From contig NC_015501.1 of NCBI RefSeq assembly GCF_000212375.1, forward strand, positions 1,488,001 to 1,552,000: a stretch of 64,000 nucleotides of DNA, written 5' to 3'. Of the stretch, positions 9,446 through 18,158 are shown piece after piece; the stretch's first letter is position 1, and each line of letters starts with the position of its first letter. This DNA comes from Porphyromonas asaccharolytica DSM 20707. Its GTDB lineage: Bacteria; Bacteroidota; Bacteroidia; Bacteroidales; Porphyromonadaceae. The notes beneath the pieces are model-generated. The model saw only the letters and a program-made list of their open reading frames with translations. It searched no databases and had not been told where the DNA came from. The position numbers were made by a program, and so were the translations under genes.

Positions 9446-9529
9446 CCCTCAATCTATAACAGTGCTATTCCCATGGGGGTAGCACTATTTCTAGCAATCA
9501 ATTCTAACAATCCAATAAATCCTAATAAT

Positions 9530-10774
9530 ATGAAGATCAAGAAGGTAGTCTGTGCCCCAGGCAAGACAGGATTCTTCTTTGACGACCAGAAGGCCATCAA
9601 GAAGGGCGCTAAAAATGATGGAGCCTTTTACTCTGGAGACCCCGTAACCCCAGGCTTTACGTCTGTACGTCAGGCTGGTGAGTCTATCTCTGTCCTCTTT
9701 ATCCTAGAGGATGGTTCGATAGCTCACGGTGACTGTGCAGCTGTACAGTACTCAGGGGCTGGTGGTCGTGATCCACTGTTCCTCGCCGAGAGCTTTATTC
9801 CAGTCATCATGAAGGAGATCGCTCCGCTCTATGAGGGCAAGGAGATCACGACGTTCCGCAAGATGGCCGACCTCGTTGACAAGCACGTCAATGCAGACGG
9901 TAAGAAGTACCACACGGCAATCCGCTACGGTGTCACACAGGCTTGTCTAGATGCTGTCGCTAAGAGCCAGCACAAGCTGATGGCGCAGGTAGTCGCTGAT
10001 GAGTATGGTACGAAGATCTCTGACACGATGGTGCCCATCTTCTCGCAGAGTGGCGACGACCGCTATCTCAACGTCGATAAGATGATCATGAAGGAGGTAG
10101 GCGTACTGCCACACGCTCTATTCAATAATGTAGAGACCAAGGTCGGCCTCAAAGGTGAGAAGATCAAGGAGTACCTCCAGTGGCTCCGCGACCGTATCGT
10201 CACGAAGCGTCAGAACCCCAACTACCAGCCCGCTATCCATATCGACGTATATGGTACGCTGAGCATCGTCTTCAACAACGACTTCCAGCGCATCGCTGAC
10301 TATCTGAACGAACTCTCTGAGATCGTTGCTCCTTTCGAGCTTCGTGTCGAGGGTCCTGTAGATATGGACGGTCGTGAGCCACAGATCGAGGCACTGGCTA
10401 AGATCCGTGAGCTACTTGATGCCAAGGGCTCTAAGTGCCAGATCGTCGCTGATGAGTGGTGCAACACGCTCGAGGATATCATCGCTTTCTCTGAGCGCAA
10501 GGCTGGACACATGGTTCAGATCAAGACGCCTGACCTCGGTGGTGTCAATAATGCTATCGAGGCTGTCCTCTACTGCAAGCAGCACAATATGCGCGCTTAT
10601 CTAGGTGGTACTTGCAATGAGACCAACCGCTCAGCAGAGGTTTGTGCCAATATCGCTATGGCTACCTCTCCCTGCCAGTGCCTAGCTAAGCCTGGTATGG
10701 GTGTCGATGAGGGATACATGATCATCTTCAACGAGATGAGCCGTGTACTCGCTCTCAAGGATGTGCTGAAGTAG
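9530..10774 (+). CDS. mal: Methylaspartate ammonia-lyase
   Basis: Enolase-superfamily enzyme that removes ammonia from 3-methylaspartate to give mesaconate. The chosen ATG (MKIKKVVCAPGKTGFFFDD) gives 414 residues, the normal length; the frame runs 19 codons further upstream from 9473 but that extension is not family-like. Signatures: HIDVYGTL (metal ligand Asp), CQIVADEWCN, HMVQIKTPDLGGVNN (catalytic-base Lys), YLGGTCNETNRSAEVCANIA. It is the step after glutamate mutase, so glmS-glmL-glmE-mal is the start of the methylaspartate pathway of glutamate fermentation. Confidence 0.97.
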   Translation: MKIKKVVCAPGKTGFFFDDQKAIKKGAKNDGAFYSGDPVTPGFTSVRQAGESISVLFILEDGSIAHGDCAAVQYSGAGGRDPLFLAESFIPVIMKEIAPLYEGKEITTFRKMADLVDKHVNADGKKYHTAIRYGVTQACLDAVAKSQHKLMAQVVADEYGTKISDTMVPIFSQSGDDRYLNVDKMIMKEVGVLPHALFNNVETKVGLKGEKIKEYLQWLRDRIVTKRQNPNYQPAIHIDVYGTLSIVFNNDFQRIADYLNELSEIVAPFELRVEGPVDMDGREPQIEALAKIRELLDAKGSKCQIVADEWCNTLEDIIAFSERKAGHMVQIKTPDLGGVNNAIEAVLYCKQHNMRAYLGGTCNETNRSAEVCANIAMATSPCQCLAKPGMGVDEGYMIIFNEMSRVLALKDVLK

Positions 10775-10775
10775 A

Positions 10776-10819
10776 TTTTAGAAGTTAGAGGCTAGACTTT
10801 AGAAGTTAGAGCCTCTACC
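10776..10819 (+). repeat. TTAGA-type repeat after mal
   Basis: Two near-copies of TTTAGAAGTTAGAG begin right after the mal stop codon, followed to about 10868 by CTAG-containing near-repeats (CCACTAG, TCACTAG, CCACTAG). Similar TTAGA repeats follow ruvA and lie between ddh and lgt. Confidence 0.6.
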
Positions 10820-10893
10820 TAGGGTCGCTAGTGCCACTAGAATCACTAGAGCCACTAGTGTCCCTAGCTAACAGTAAAATATAATATCGAGAT

Positions 10894-12282
10894 ATGACTC
10901 CAATAACAGACGAAATAAGAGTACTCTCCACGACAGCGATCCTCGGATATGGATTTCCCGAGGCATCCTTTCGTGAGGGAATGAAGCGCAAGCCCCACGT
11001 CATCGCAGCAGATGCTGGTTCGACAGATCCAGGTCCTTACTACCTAGGGGCTGGCGTGAGCTTCACCGATCGCAACTCCGTGAAGCGTGACCTAGAGATC
11101 ATGATCCAGGCTGGTGTCGAGAACAAGGTCCCCGTAGTCGTCGGCTCTGCCGGTGGCTCTGGCGCCAATGCTCATGTGGACTGGGTGCTAGAGATCGTAC
11201 GAGAGATCATTGCTGACAAGAAGCTCTCGCTACGCCTAGCCGTCATCCGCTCTGAGTTTGACAAAGAGACCATCCTCCGTGAGTTTGACAAGGGACACAT
11301 CACGCCCCTGGCACCAGCTCCCGAGGCTACAAAGAAGGACATCGAAGAGTCCGTCCGCATCGTCGCTCAGATGGGCGAGGAGCCTTTTGTAGAGGCTCTC
11401 AAGGGTGGCGCTGACGTTATCATCGCAGGCCGTTCGTACGATCCTAGCGTCTTCGCTTGTCTACCGATCAAGGAGGGCTTTGACCGTGCACTCGCACTGC
11501 ACATGGGTAAGATCCTCGAGTGCGCTGCTATCTGCGCATTGCCCGGTAGCGGTAGTGACTGTATGTTTGGCTATCTGCGCAAGGATCACTTTGTCCTTGA
11601 GCCACTTTCCAAGGATCGTAAGTGTACGACCCTCTCCGTAGCTGGTCACACGCTCTATGAGAAGACCGATCCTTACCATCTCCCTGGTCCTGGTGGTGCG
11701 CTCGATCTGCACGGATGTCACTTCGAGCAGATTGACGACAACAAGGTCAAGATCTCTGGTACCGTCTTCGAGCCCACCGATGGCTACTTCCTCAAGCTCG
11801 AGGGTACCCGTCTTGTAGGCTACCGCACCATCTCTGTTGCGGCTACGACAGACCCGATCATGATCAGCAAGATCGACTCCATCATCGAGAGTGTCAAGGC
11901 TCGTGTCAAGGACAACTTCGACAACTACGGGATCAAGGACTATTACCTCGACTTTAAGATCTACGGCAAGAACGGCGTCATGAGCATGTTCGAGGGCATC
12001 GATGGTCATATAGGCTCAGAGCTTATGGTCGTCATCGAGGCTGTTGCTAAGACGCAGAAGGAGGCCGACACGATCTGTAGCTTCGCACGTAGTACGATGC
12101 TACACTTCGGCTACGAGGGACGTATCGCTACGGCGGGCAACCTCGCCTTCCCCTTCTCGCCCTCAGACTGCCACATGGGTGAGGTCTACGAGTTTAGCCT
12201 CTATCACCTGCTCAAGGCGGAGGATCCTACGCAGTACTTCCCCGTCGAGTATATAGAGTATGCTGATGGTCAGCGTAAATAA
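10894..12282 (+). CDS. AtuA-family (DUF1446) protein in the glutamate fermentation operon
   Basis: 462 residues. Family features: ADAGSTDPGPYYLGAG near residues 32-50, VVVGSAGGSGANAHVDW near 82-98, GGADVIIAGRSYDPSVFA near 170-187, and the Gly/Pro-rich HLPGPGGALDLHGC near 262-275. AtuA is named for acyclic terpene utilisation in Pseudomonas, but its chemistry is not established and the family is broad. Here it lies 119 nt after mal and directly before a DUF4387 gene. The product of mal is mesaconate, whose usual next step is hydration to citramalate, and no recognisable mesaconase is present. A role for this pair as a mesaconate hydratase is my inference from context only. Confidence 0.85.
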   Translation: MTPITDEIRVLSTTAILGYGFPEASFREGMKRKPHVIAADAGSTDPGPYYLGAGVSFTDRNSVKRDLEIMIQAGVENKVPVVVGSAGGSGANAHVDWVLEIVREIIADKKLSLRLAVIRSEFDKETILREFDKGHITPLAPAPEATKKDIEESVRIVAQMGEEPFVEALKGGADVIIAGRSYDPSVFACLPIKEGFDRALALHMGKILECAAICALPGSGSDCMFGYLRKDHFVLEPLSKDRKCTTLSVAGHTLYEKTDPYHLPGPGGALDLHGCHFEQIDDNKVKISGTVFEPTDGYFLKLEGTRLVGYRTISVAATTDPIMISKIDSIIESVKARVKDNFDNYGIKDYYLDFKIYGKNGVMSMFEGIDGHIGSELMVVIEAVAKTQKEADTICSFARSTMLHFGYEGRIATAGNLAFPFSPSDCHMGEVYEFSLYHLLKAEDPTQYFPVEYIEYADGQRK

Positions 12283-12306
12283 TGAACCTTTAGATTGTAT
12301 CAAGCA

Positions 12307-12627
12307 ATGACACAGCACAAGTTAATGGATATAGCCTCCGTCATCCGGAGCAAGAACTCGGGTCCCTATGAGATCACCTTCGATATCATCTTCAAGGACT
12401 TCGATATATATAATCAGGTGAAGGCAGCTAAGGCGATTACTGAGCAGACTTTCTGTGATCTCTATCACATCAAGCCTGACCACATCGTCAAGATTGTCTA
12501 CTTTGATCCTGCCAAGGCGATCAAGTGTACCATCGTCCGTCCTATCCCTTCGGGCAACCTCGGTGAGCGTGACGTCTATGGTGCGCAGCAGCATGCGCCT
12601 CTGATGGGTCTCTCCATCAAGTACTAA
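12307..12627 (+). CDS. DUF4387 protein, partner of the AtuA-family protein
   Basis: 106 residues from ATG 12307; the frame can be extended to a TTG at 12295 but the ATG fits better. Features: MDIASVIRSKNSGPYEITFDIIF at the N terminus and the C-terminal TIVRPIPSGNLGERDVYGAQQHAPL. DUF4387 proteins occur as a separate small chain beside AtuA/DUF1446 or fused to it, so the two probably form one enzyme. It ends the operon; a strong terminator follows 57 nt later. Confidence 0.88.
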   Translation: MTQHKLMDIASVIRSKNSGPYEITFDIIFKDFDIYNQVKAAKAITEQTFCDLYHIKPDHIVKIVYFDPAKAIKCTIVRPIPSGNLGERDVYGAQQHAPLMGLSIKY

Positions 12628-12683
12628 ACCTGACCATTTAGATCAGATTAAATAGAGCTTTAATAGCTCCTAAATATAGCGTT

Positions 12684-12717
12684 AGCCCCCGCACGCTCTT
12701 AGAGTCGTGTGGGGGCT
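12684..12717 (+). terminator. Terminator of the glutamate fermentation operon
   Basis: AGCCCCCGCACG pairs with CGTGTGGGGGCT (one G-T pair), loop CTCTTAGAGT, then TTTC. It lies between convergent operons and may also act on tgt transcripts from the other side. Confidence 0.8.
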
Positions 12718-12914
12718 TTCATTTATCTCTTGAGACTAAGTCCTCGAGCTAAATTAGAGCGACATTGCTGACTTTTCAGAAAAGAAAAAGAAGCTCCGAT
12801 GGCACAATCAGCTCTAGCTCAAGTTTTACGGCAAAAACTTGGGCTACGTAGCTATGTAAGTATGTTTTGACAAAGATTGCGACAGTACCCTGGTAGCTGC
12901 AGGAAGTTATGAGG

Positions 12915-14045
12915 CTAGAGACGGCGGGTGAGGGCGGGAAGGACGCTGCGCATCCAGTCGGTGTAGTCGCCTGCTACGATGTGGTCGTGTGCTTGGTTGA
13001 CCAGGTCAAGGTAGAAGGCGATGTTGTGGATACTAGCCAGTGTGAGTCCCGTGATCTCCTGCGCCTTAAATAGGTGGTAGAGGTAGGCGCGGGTGTAGCG
13101 GTGGTCGGTCGAGGCTGTGCCCTCGGGATCTATCGGCTCGTGACAGGTGCGCCACTTAGCATTGCGTATGTTGATAGTACCTTGCCACGTGAAGAGCTGA
13201 CCATTGCGGGCGTTGCGTGTGGGCATGATGCAGTCAAACATATCGACACCTCGTGCGATGCCCTCTAGAATGTTGGCTGGTGTACCGACGCCCATGAGGT
13301 AGCGTGGCTTATCCTTGGGGAGGATGCTATTGGTCAGCTCGATCATCTCGTACATCTTGTCGGTAGGTTCGCCAACGGCCAGTCCGCCAATGGCATTGCC
13401 TGGGGCTCCTAGCGAAGCTATGTGCTCTGCAGCTCGACGTCTTAGGTCAGGGTAGACACATCCCTGCACGATCGGGAAGAGAGCCTGCTCGTAGCCATAG
13501 AGTGGCGGGGTATGTTCGAGGTGCTTGATGCAGCGGTCGAGCCACTGCTCGGTGGTGTCTAGCGACTGCTTGGCATAGGCGTAGCTGGCATCTCCAGGGC
13601 AGCACTCGTCGAAAGCCATCATAATGTCAGCTCCTATAGCGCGCTCTATCTCCATAACCCGCTCGGGTGTGAAAAGGTGCTTGGAGCCGTCGATGTGCGA
13701 GGCGAAGGTGACACCCTCGGGGGTGATGCGTCGCATGGCTGCTAGCGAGAAGACTTGGTAGCCGCCACTATCAGTTAAGATGGGCTTGCTCCATGTACCA
13801 AAGCGGTGCAGACCTCCTACCTCTTTGAGTATCTCTATGCCAGGACGTAAGTAGAGGTGGTAAGTATTGCCGAGGATGATCCGTGCATCGGTCTCCTGCT
13901 CCATCTGCTCCATCGTGACTGCTTTGATCGCTCCAGCGGTACCCACAGGCATGAAGACGGGGGTCTGTATATCTCCGTGGTCAGTCTTGATGACTCCAGT
14001 GCGTGCATCGCTATGAGGGCAGGTGTGGTCTATGGTAAACTGCAT
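12915..14045 (-). CDS. tgt: Queuine (preQ1) tRNA-ribosyltransferase
   Basis: 376-residue TIM-barrel enzyme that swaps guanine 34 of GUN-anticodon tRNAs for preQ1, a step in queuosine synthesis. Signatures: PVFMPVGTAGAIKAV, ILGNTYHLYLRPG, PILTDSGGYQVFSL, GGLAVGEP, LMGVGTPANILEGIARGVDMFDC. Odd feature: the C-terminal zinc site of standard bacterial Tgt (CxCxxC plus a later His) is absent; the segment reads WRTCHEPIDPEGTASTDHRY. I recall other Bacteroidota Tgt proteins being similar, so this is probably lineage-wide. Confidence 0.95.
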   Translation of the reverse strand: MQFTIDHTCPHSDARTGVIKTDHGDIQTPVFMPVGTAGAIKAVTMEQMEQETDARIILGNTYHLYLRPGIEILKEVGGLHRFGTWSKPILTDSGGYQVFSLAAMRRITPEGVTFASHIDGSKHLFTPERVMEIERAIGADIMMAFDECCPGDASYAYAKQSLDTTEQWLDRCIKHLEHTPPLYGYEQALFPIVQGCVYPDLRRRAAEHIASLGAPGNAIGGLAVGEPTDKMYEMIELTNSILPKDKPRYLMGVGTPANILEGIARGVDMFDCIMPTRNARNGQLFTWQGTINIRNAKWRTCHEPIDPEGTASTDHRYTRAYLYHLFKAQEITGLTLASIHNIAFYLDLVNQAHDHIVAGDYTDWMRSVLPALTRRL

Positions 14046-14057
14046 AGGGCTAGCTGG

Positions 14058-15443
14058 TTAAATCTTAAGGTCGAAGCCAACGGTCAGCATCTCATAGATC
14101 TGTAGGCGGGATCTATTCTCTGGAGTGAGTGGTACGGCATCGTCGTAGCGTAGTAGGACGTTGACACGGGTGGAGAAGTAACGATTGAAAGCAAAGATGA
14201 GAGAATTTTCAAACTCTGTCTCGACACGCTTGTAGCTGGTGTTGTAGTAGAGCCGAGACTCCCAAGCGAAGGTGTCGGTAAAGTCCCAGATCATATTGGC
14301 ACGTAGCATAGATCCGATGGCACTGTAGATGTTTTTGCCCTCCTCAAATCCATGTCGGGTCATATCTATATCCTTGCGAGCGGACCACTTGAAGTCATAG
14401 GCTAGGGGAGCGATGTTGAGATCTAGTCGGAAGCGGCGCCCATAGTGTGTCTTGGACTTGTTGTCTACGACCCACTTCATACCGAGACCAGCGGTGAGTG
14501 TGAGTGGCGAGGCAAAGGCAGAGTAGATCACCGTCTTGTCTTCTGATTTCTGCTCGAAGGCTTGCGTGCGAGCTTCTACGTCTAGTGAGTAGTACCACCC
14601 CTTGAAGGCTTTGATACCTAGGTTGCTACGTAGGCGGAGGAGGTCGTCGGAGATGTTGTATCCTTGGAGTGAGTCACGTATCTCGGCATTGAGCCCGATG
14701 CGCCACTCCAGTTCGTTGAGCCAGTTGACTTTGTCCTTTTCATAGCTAAGGCGGAGGAGCTGCTTGCTATGGAGAGCAAGGGCGCTGTTACCACCTTTAT
14801 GCCAGTTGGGCGAGATATAGGTTTGGCTAAACTGTATATTGCTTTCTAGTCCTGGGAACCAATACTTCCTGCCTAAGGTTACTCCGTGGAGCTGGTCTGA
14901 CGCATTAACGCCAGCAAAGGGGGTATTGATAGCTGCATCAACGGCTGGTTTCGAGCTCCCGACGGTGGTCATATCTATACGGTGTGCCAGTAGGTCACCT
15001 TCCCGGCGTGTGATGAGTGTGGGGATCGCAAGCTTGAGCTGATTGACGCTTTGCAAGCTACGCTCATAATATTGCTGTAGGATGGGTAGCTGTAGCTCCT
15101 CTCTGTGCAATGCTGTGGCGAGTGGATCGCCGTTGCTTACTAGGCTCGGGGTTAAGTCTATAGATAGCTCAGGGCTCTGGATAGTGGGGATGACGCTTAC
15201 GGCTGATGAGAGGGGAGTTTGTAGCAGTAGAGTGGTGGGGAGGACCTCTTTGGGCAGTGGTGCCACGGGGTTGGAGCGGTTGAGGAGATACTGCACCTTG
15301 AGGGTCGTGAGCTCGACGGTGGATGCCGTAACGCTGTCAGTCTCGCTCTGGATCTCTGTCGAGAGAGTTGTCTGAGCTGTTAAGGGGTATGCCCCGATAA
15401 GGGCGATGAGTGATAATAAGAAAGTAAGGTGATAGTGATACAT
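14058..15443 (-). CDS. DUF3078 outer-membrane protein
   Basis: 461 residues with a signal peptide (FLLSLIALIGAYPLTA|Q). The second half alternates hydrophobic and polar residues and is rich in Tyr, Trp and Arg, as in a beta-barrel. The segment FSQTYISPNWHKGGNSALALHSKQLLRLSYEKDKVNWLNELEWRIGL is the DUF3078 hallmark. The role of the family is unknown. It lies 12 nt upstream of tgt on the same strand. Confidence 0.8.
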   Translation of the reverse strand: MYHYHLTFLLSLIALIGAYPLTAQTTLSTEIQSETDSVTASTVELTTLKVQYLLNRSNPVAPLPKEVLPTTLLLQTPLSSAVSVIPTIQSPELSIDLTPSLVSNGDPLATALHREELQLPILQQYYERSLQSVNQLKLAIPTLITRREGDLLAHRIDMTTVGSSKPAVDAAINTPFAGVNASDQLHGVTLGRKYWFPGLESNIQFSQTYISPNWHKGGNSALALHSKQLLRLSYEKDKVNWLNELEWRIGLNAEIRDSLQGYNISDDLLRLRSNLGIKAFKGWYYSLDVEARTQAFEQKSEDKTVIYSAFASPLTLTAGLGMKWVVDNKSKTHYGRRFRLDLNIAPLAYDFKWSARKDIDMTRHGFEEGKNIYSAIGSMLRANMIWDFTDTFAWESRLYYNTSYKRVETEFENSLIFAFNRYFSTRVNVLLRYDDAVPLTPENRSRLQIYEMLTVGFDLKI

Positions 15444-15529
15444 GGATACTACTCAGGGATCTCTAATGGGTATAATACAAAGATCTCACAATCCCGCACG
15501 ATAGGCTGAGGTGTTGATTCGTTACGGCG

Positions 15530-18133
15530 CTAAAGAGGATCTACATCGCAGTAGATCTGCACCCTCCGAGCTTGGAGAGCACTCTTTTGTATCGTAGAGA
15601 TAATATGAGAAATCTGTCTTCGTACCTCCCGCCAAGGGGTAGAAGGACGAATTTTCATGCAAATATAACGAATATGGCGCATACGTACCCAGGAAACGTA
15701 GGGAGCATTGGGCTCAGAGGCTTGCCAGAGTGAGTGAAACGGCTCGGTCTGCATCGTGCGTGATAGAGCCGCTGCGGTATAGCAGACATCCCCCTCGGAG
15801 GCTCCTCGTACGTAAACGTAGATGAGGCGTACGTAGGGGGGGAAGTGGAGGTACTCACGCTCTGCCAGCTCGCCTATGCCATAAGGCTCTGCAGTGGCTC
15901 CTCCCTGCAGGCTGTCGAGGAGGGGTGTGTCGGTCTGGTAGCTCTGTATGTAGAGTTGTGCTGTCGGATAGTTACTTCCGAAGCGACGGAGCGCTGCATA
16001 GGCTCGCTCGTTGGCTCTGAAGTCATCGCCAACGATCAGCTGGTCTAGATTTGCTAAGCCAATGAGCCCTACGTTGCGAATGGCATCTAGGTAGATAAGA
16101 CTTGAGGTGCCGACCAGTATGGCAGGCTCGTCGCTGCGTATTAGCTGGCGCATCTGTTGCTGTGCCTCCTTATTATAGTATTGCGAGGCACTTAGCTCTA
16201 GGATAGGGATCTCTGGTGGAATGAAGAGCGTGAGCTCCTCAGCGATACGCTCTACACCATAACCCTGTATGCTAAAGGCTCCCCGGCTGTTGTCTATCGC
16301 AACTTCAGTTTTGTCTAGAGGCACCTGGTCACTCTGATGACAATGGGGACAGATGCGAGGAGCCGATGCTGTGAAGCCGCAGTAGCTACAGCTGACGCTC
16401 TGCGTGGACTTGTGGTAGACAAGCCCCACATCACAGTTGGGACATTGGAGCGTCTTCTGACAATGTCTACAGACTAGGTGCGGTGCGTACCCACGACGAT
16501 TGAGTAGGAGGATGCTTTTTCGTCCCGCCTGGCACTGGTCTAGGAGAGCTTTGCGTAGCTCGATGGAGAGCATTTGCCCCCACGGGAGCTTGCCCTGCTT
16601 GCGCTGTAGGGATAGGTCGATCAGCTCGAAGGGGCGTGGTGTTCTTGGGGTGGCAGTGGTCTGTGTATCAAGCTGATTGAGCGAATGGTAGTATCCCCGC
16701 TCTACGTTGTATAGAGCTTCGGCAGAGGGTGCGACGGTGGTCAGTAGGAGAGGCGTCTGACTATTCTTGCAGGCGACTACTGTTAGGTCACGAGCATGAT
16801 AGCGCGGGGCTGGCTCGGATTGCTTGTAGCGACTGCTCTCCTCGTCGGTGACGATGACTAAATCACAGCGTGAGAGGGGTAGGAGACTGCCCATGCGAGA
16901 GGTGAGGACGATGAGTCCACGCTCTCGGTGTGTCAGCCCGAGGAGTCTAGCTCGAAGCGCCATCCGCTCAGCGTCTGTCGTGGAGGAGCTGTAGAGGACT
17001 AGATCGAAGGGAGTTGCCAGTCGTCTCTCTCTGCTGCTCCTGGCTAGCTGCTGCAGGGCACTATAGAGAAGGCTTTGGTCAAAGAGAAAGAGCTGTGGCA
17101 CGTAGATAGTTACCTGTGCTGCAGGGTTGCGCTGGAGCATCTGCTCGACCATCGAGACGACCATCTCTATTTGCTCTTCATTGCTTGTAGCTTGGTAGAG
17201 TACGGGGCGAGTCATTTCGCCGATGAGACTCTCGAAAAGTTGGCTTTGTCCGTTGTCCCCATCTGTCGAAGTAATGCTCTGTGTCGTGGGGCGTATGAGC
17301 GGATCGAAGAGTGTAGCGGTCTCTCGTAATATGCCCCGCTTGATGAGCGTGCGAAGTGTAGCCTGCTTATTACTGTCTCTCCCGACGAGAGTCTCTCTGA
17401 GTAGGGGTGTGTCTAGAGGCAACTCATGCTGGTAGAGAAGGTCTATCAGCAGCTCTACCATAGCTCTCTGCGCCTTGGCCCGGGAGAGGCTCTCGACAAC
17501 CTCGGAGAGTGCCTCCTCGGAGCATAGCTCCTCAGCCAACTGCACGGCTGGCGAGCCGACCTGCACAGATCGGCTGTAACGTGGTATAGACTCGCTACCG
17601 ATGAGTACGCCAGCGTGAAGAAGCCGGTCTATCTCAGGGTAGATGCGGTCGCCAAGGATCTTCGCCAGCTTGCTCACCTTCGCCTGATGACCTCGCATGG
17701 AGATTAGCTCACAGCGTATCGCTTCTGATAGTTCGGTTGCTTTGTAGTCGGTCGCTTGATCGCCCTCGGTCGTCTCGTCAGGCTCTCGCCACGCTACCTG
17801 CGTCTCACTGGAGGGTAGGTAGCTACTTGGTATAGCTGCCGTGAGCCAAGCTCCTAGCGAACAGATATAATAGGAGGCTCCCCAGCGCCAGAGGTCGACC
17901 TCTCTTGGGGTCACTATCGCCTCACGATCGGGTAGAGCTATAATAGACTTCAGCTGACCGAGAGGTCTATCCGACTCCTCGATCAGCTGAGATATGATAG
18001 CGTAGTAGTAGCGCTTACTGCCAAACTGCACTAGCGCACGCATACCCACCCTCGCCTGTTCACACAGCGCCTCGGGCACACGATAAGTGTACTCCTCCTC
18101 GAGGGCTAGGGGTAGGATGATGCGAGCCAGCAT
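15530..18133 (-). CDS. priA: Primosomal protein PriA, helicase motifs degenerate
   Basis: 867 residues aligning by eye with PriA from end to end. The zinc module is intact: Cys555, 558, 564, 567, 582, 585, 595 and 598 (CRHCQ..CPNC..CSYC..CPHC). APRYHARDL and the C-terminal domain are recognisable. The ATPase motifs are eroded: the Walker A site reads YQATSNEEQIE near 313-323 where GxTxSGKT is expected; motif II reads DEES (430-433) for DEEH; GSATPS is TTVAPS (465-470); the motif V region GT..TKGLDF is GTSSLIYLDA; motif VI QVAGRAGR is RRFGSNYPTA (716-725). The frame is intact over 2.6 kb, so it is not a decayed pseudogene. It may load the replisome through protein contacts without unwinding DNA (inference). 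Confidence 0.92.
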   Translation of the reverse strand: MLARIILPLALEEEYTYRVPEALCEQARVGMRALVQFGSKRYYYAIISQLIEESDRPLGQLKSIIALPDREAIVTPREVDLWRWGASYYICSLGAWLTAAIPSSYLPSSETQVAWREPDETTEGDQATDYKATELSEAIRCELISMRGHQAKVSKLAKILGDRIYPEIDRLLHAGVLIGSESIPRYSRSVQVGSPAVQLAEELCSEEALSEVVESLSRAKAQRAMVELLIDLLYQHELPLDTPLLRETLVGRDSNKQATLRTLIKRGILRETATLFDPLIRPTTQSITSTDGDNGQSQLFESLIGEMTRPVLYQATSNEEQIEMVVSMVEQMLQRNPAAQVTIYVPQLFLFDQSLLYSALQQLARSSRERRLATPFDLVLYSSSTTDAERMALRARLLGLTHRERGLIVLTSRMGSLLPLSRCDLVIVTDEESSRYKQSEPAPRYHARDLTVVACKNSQTPLLLTTVAPSAEALYNVERGYYHSLNQLDTQTTATPRTPRPFELIDLSLQRKQGKLPWGQMLSIELRKALLDQCQAGRKSILLLNRRGYAPHLVCRHCQKTLQCPNCDVGLVYHKSTQSVSCSYCGFTASAPRICPHCHQSDQVPLDKTEVAIDNSRGAFSIQGYGVERIAEELTLFIPPEIPILELSASQYYNKEAQQQMRQLIRSDEPAILVGTSSLIYLDAIRNVGLIGLANLDQLIVGDDFRANERAYAALRRFGSNYPTAQLYIQSYQTDTPLLDSLQGGATAEPYGIGELAEREYLHFPPYVRLIYVYVRGASEGDVCYTAAALSRTMQTEPFHSLWQASEPNAPYVSWVRMRHIRYICMKIRPSTPWREVRRQISHIISTIQKSALQARRVQIYCDVDPL

Positions 18134-18158
18134 AGGCAGAGCTACTGGCTATGCTGAG

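Noticed and set aside
15530-18133. priA as a pseudogene
   Set aside because: There is no stop or frameshift in 867 codons, and the zinc cysteines and C-terminal domain are conserved. Motif loss looks like functional divergence.
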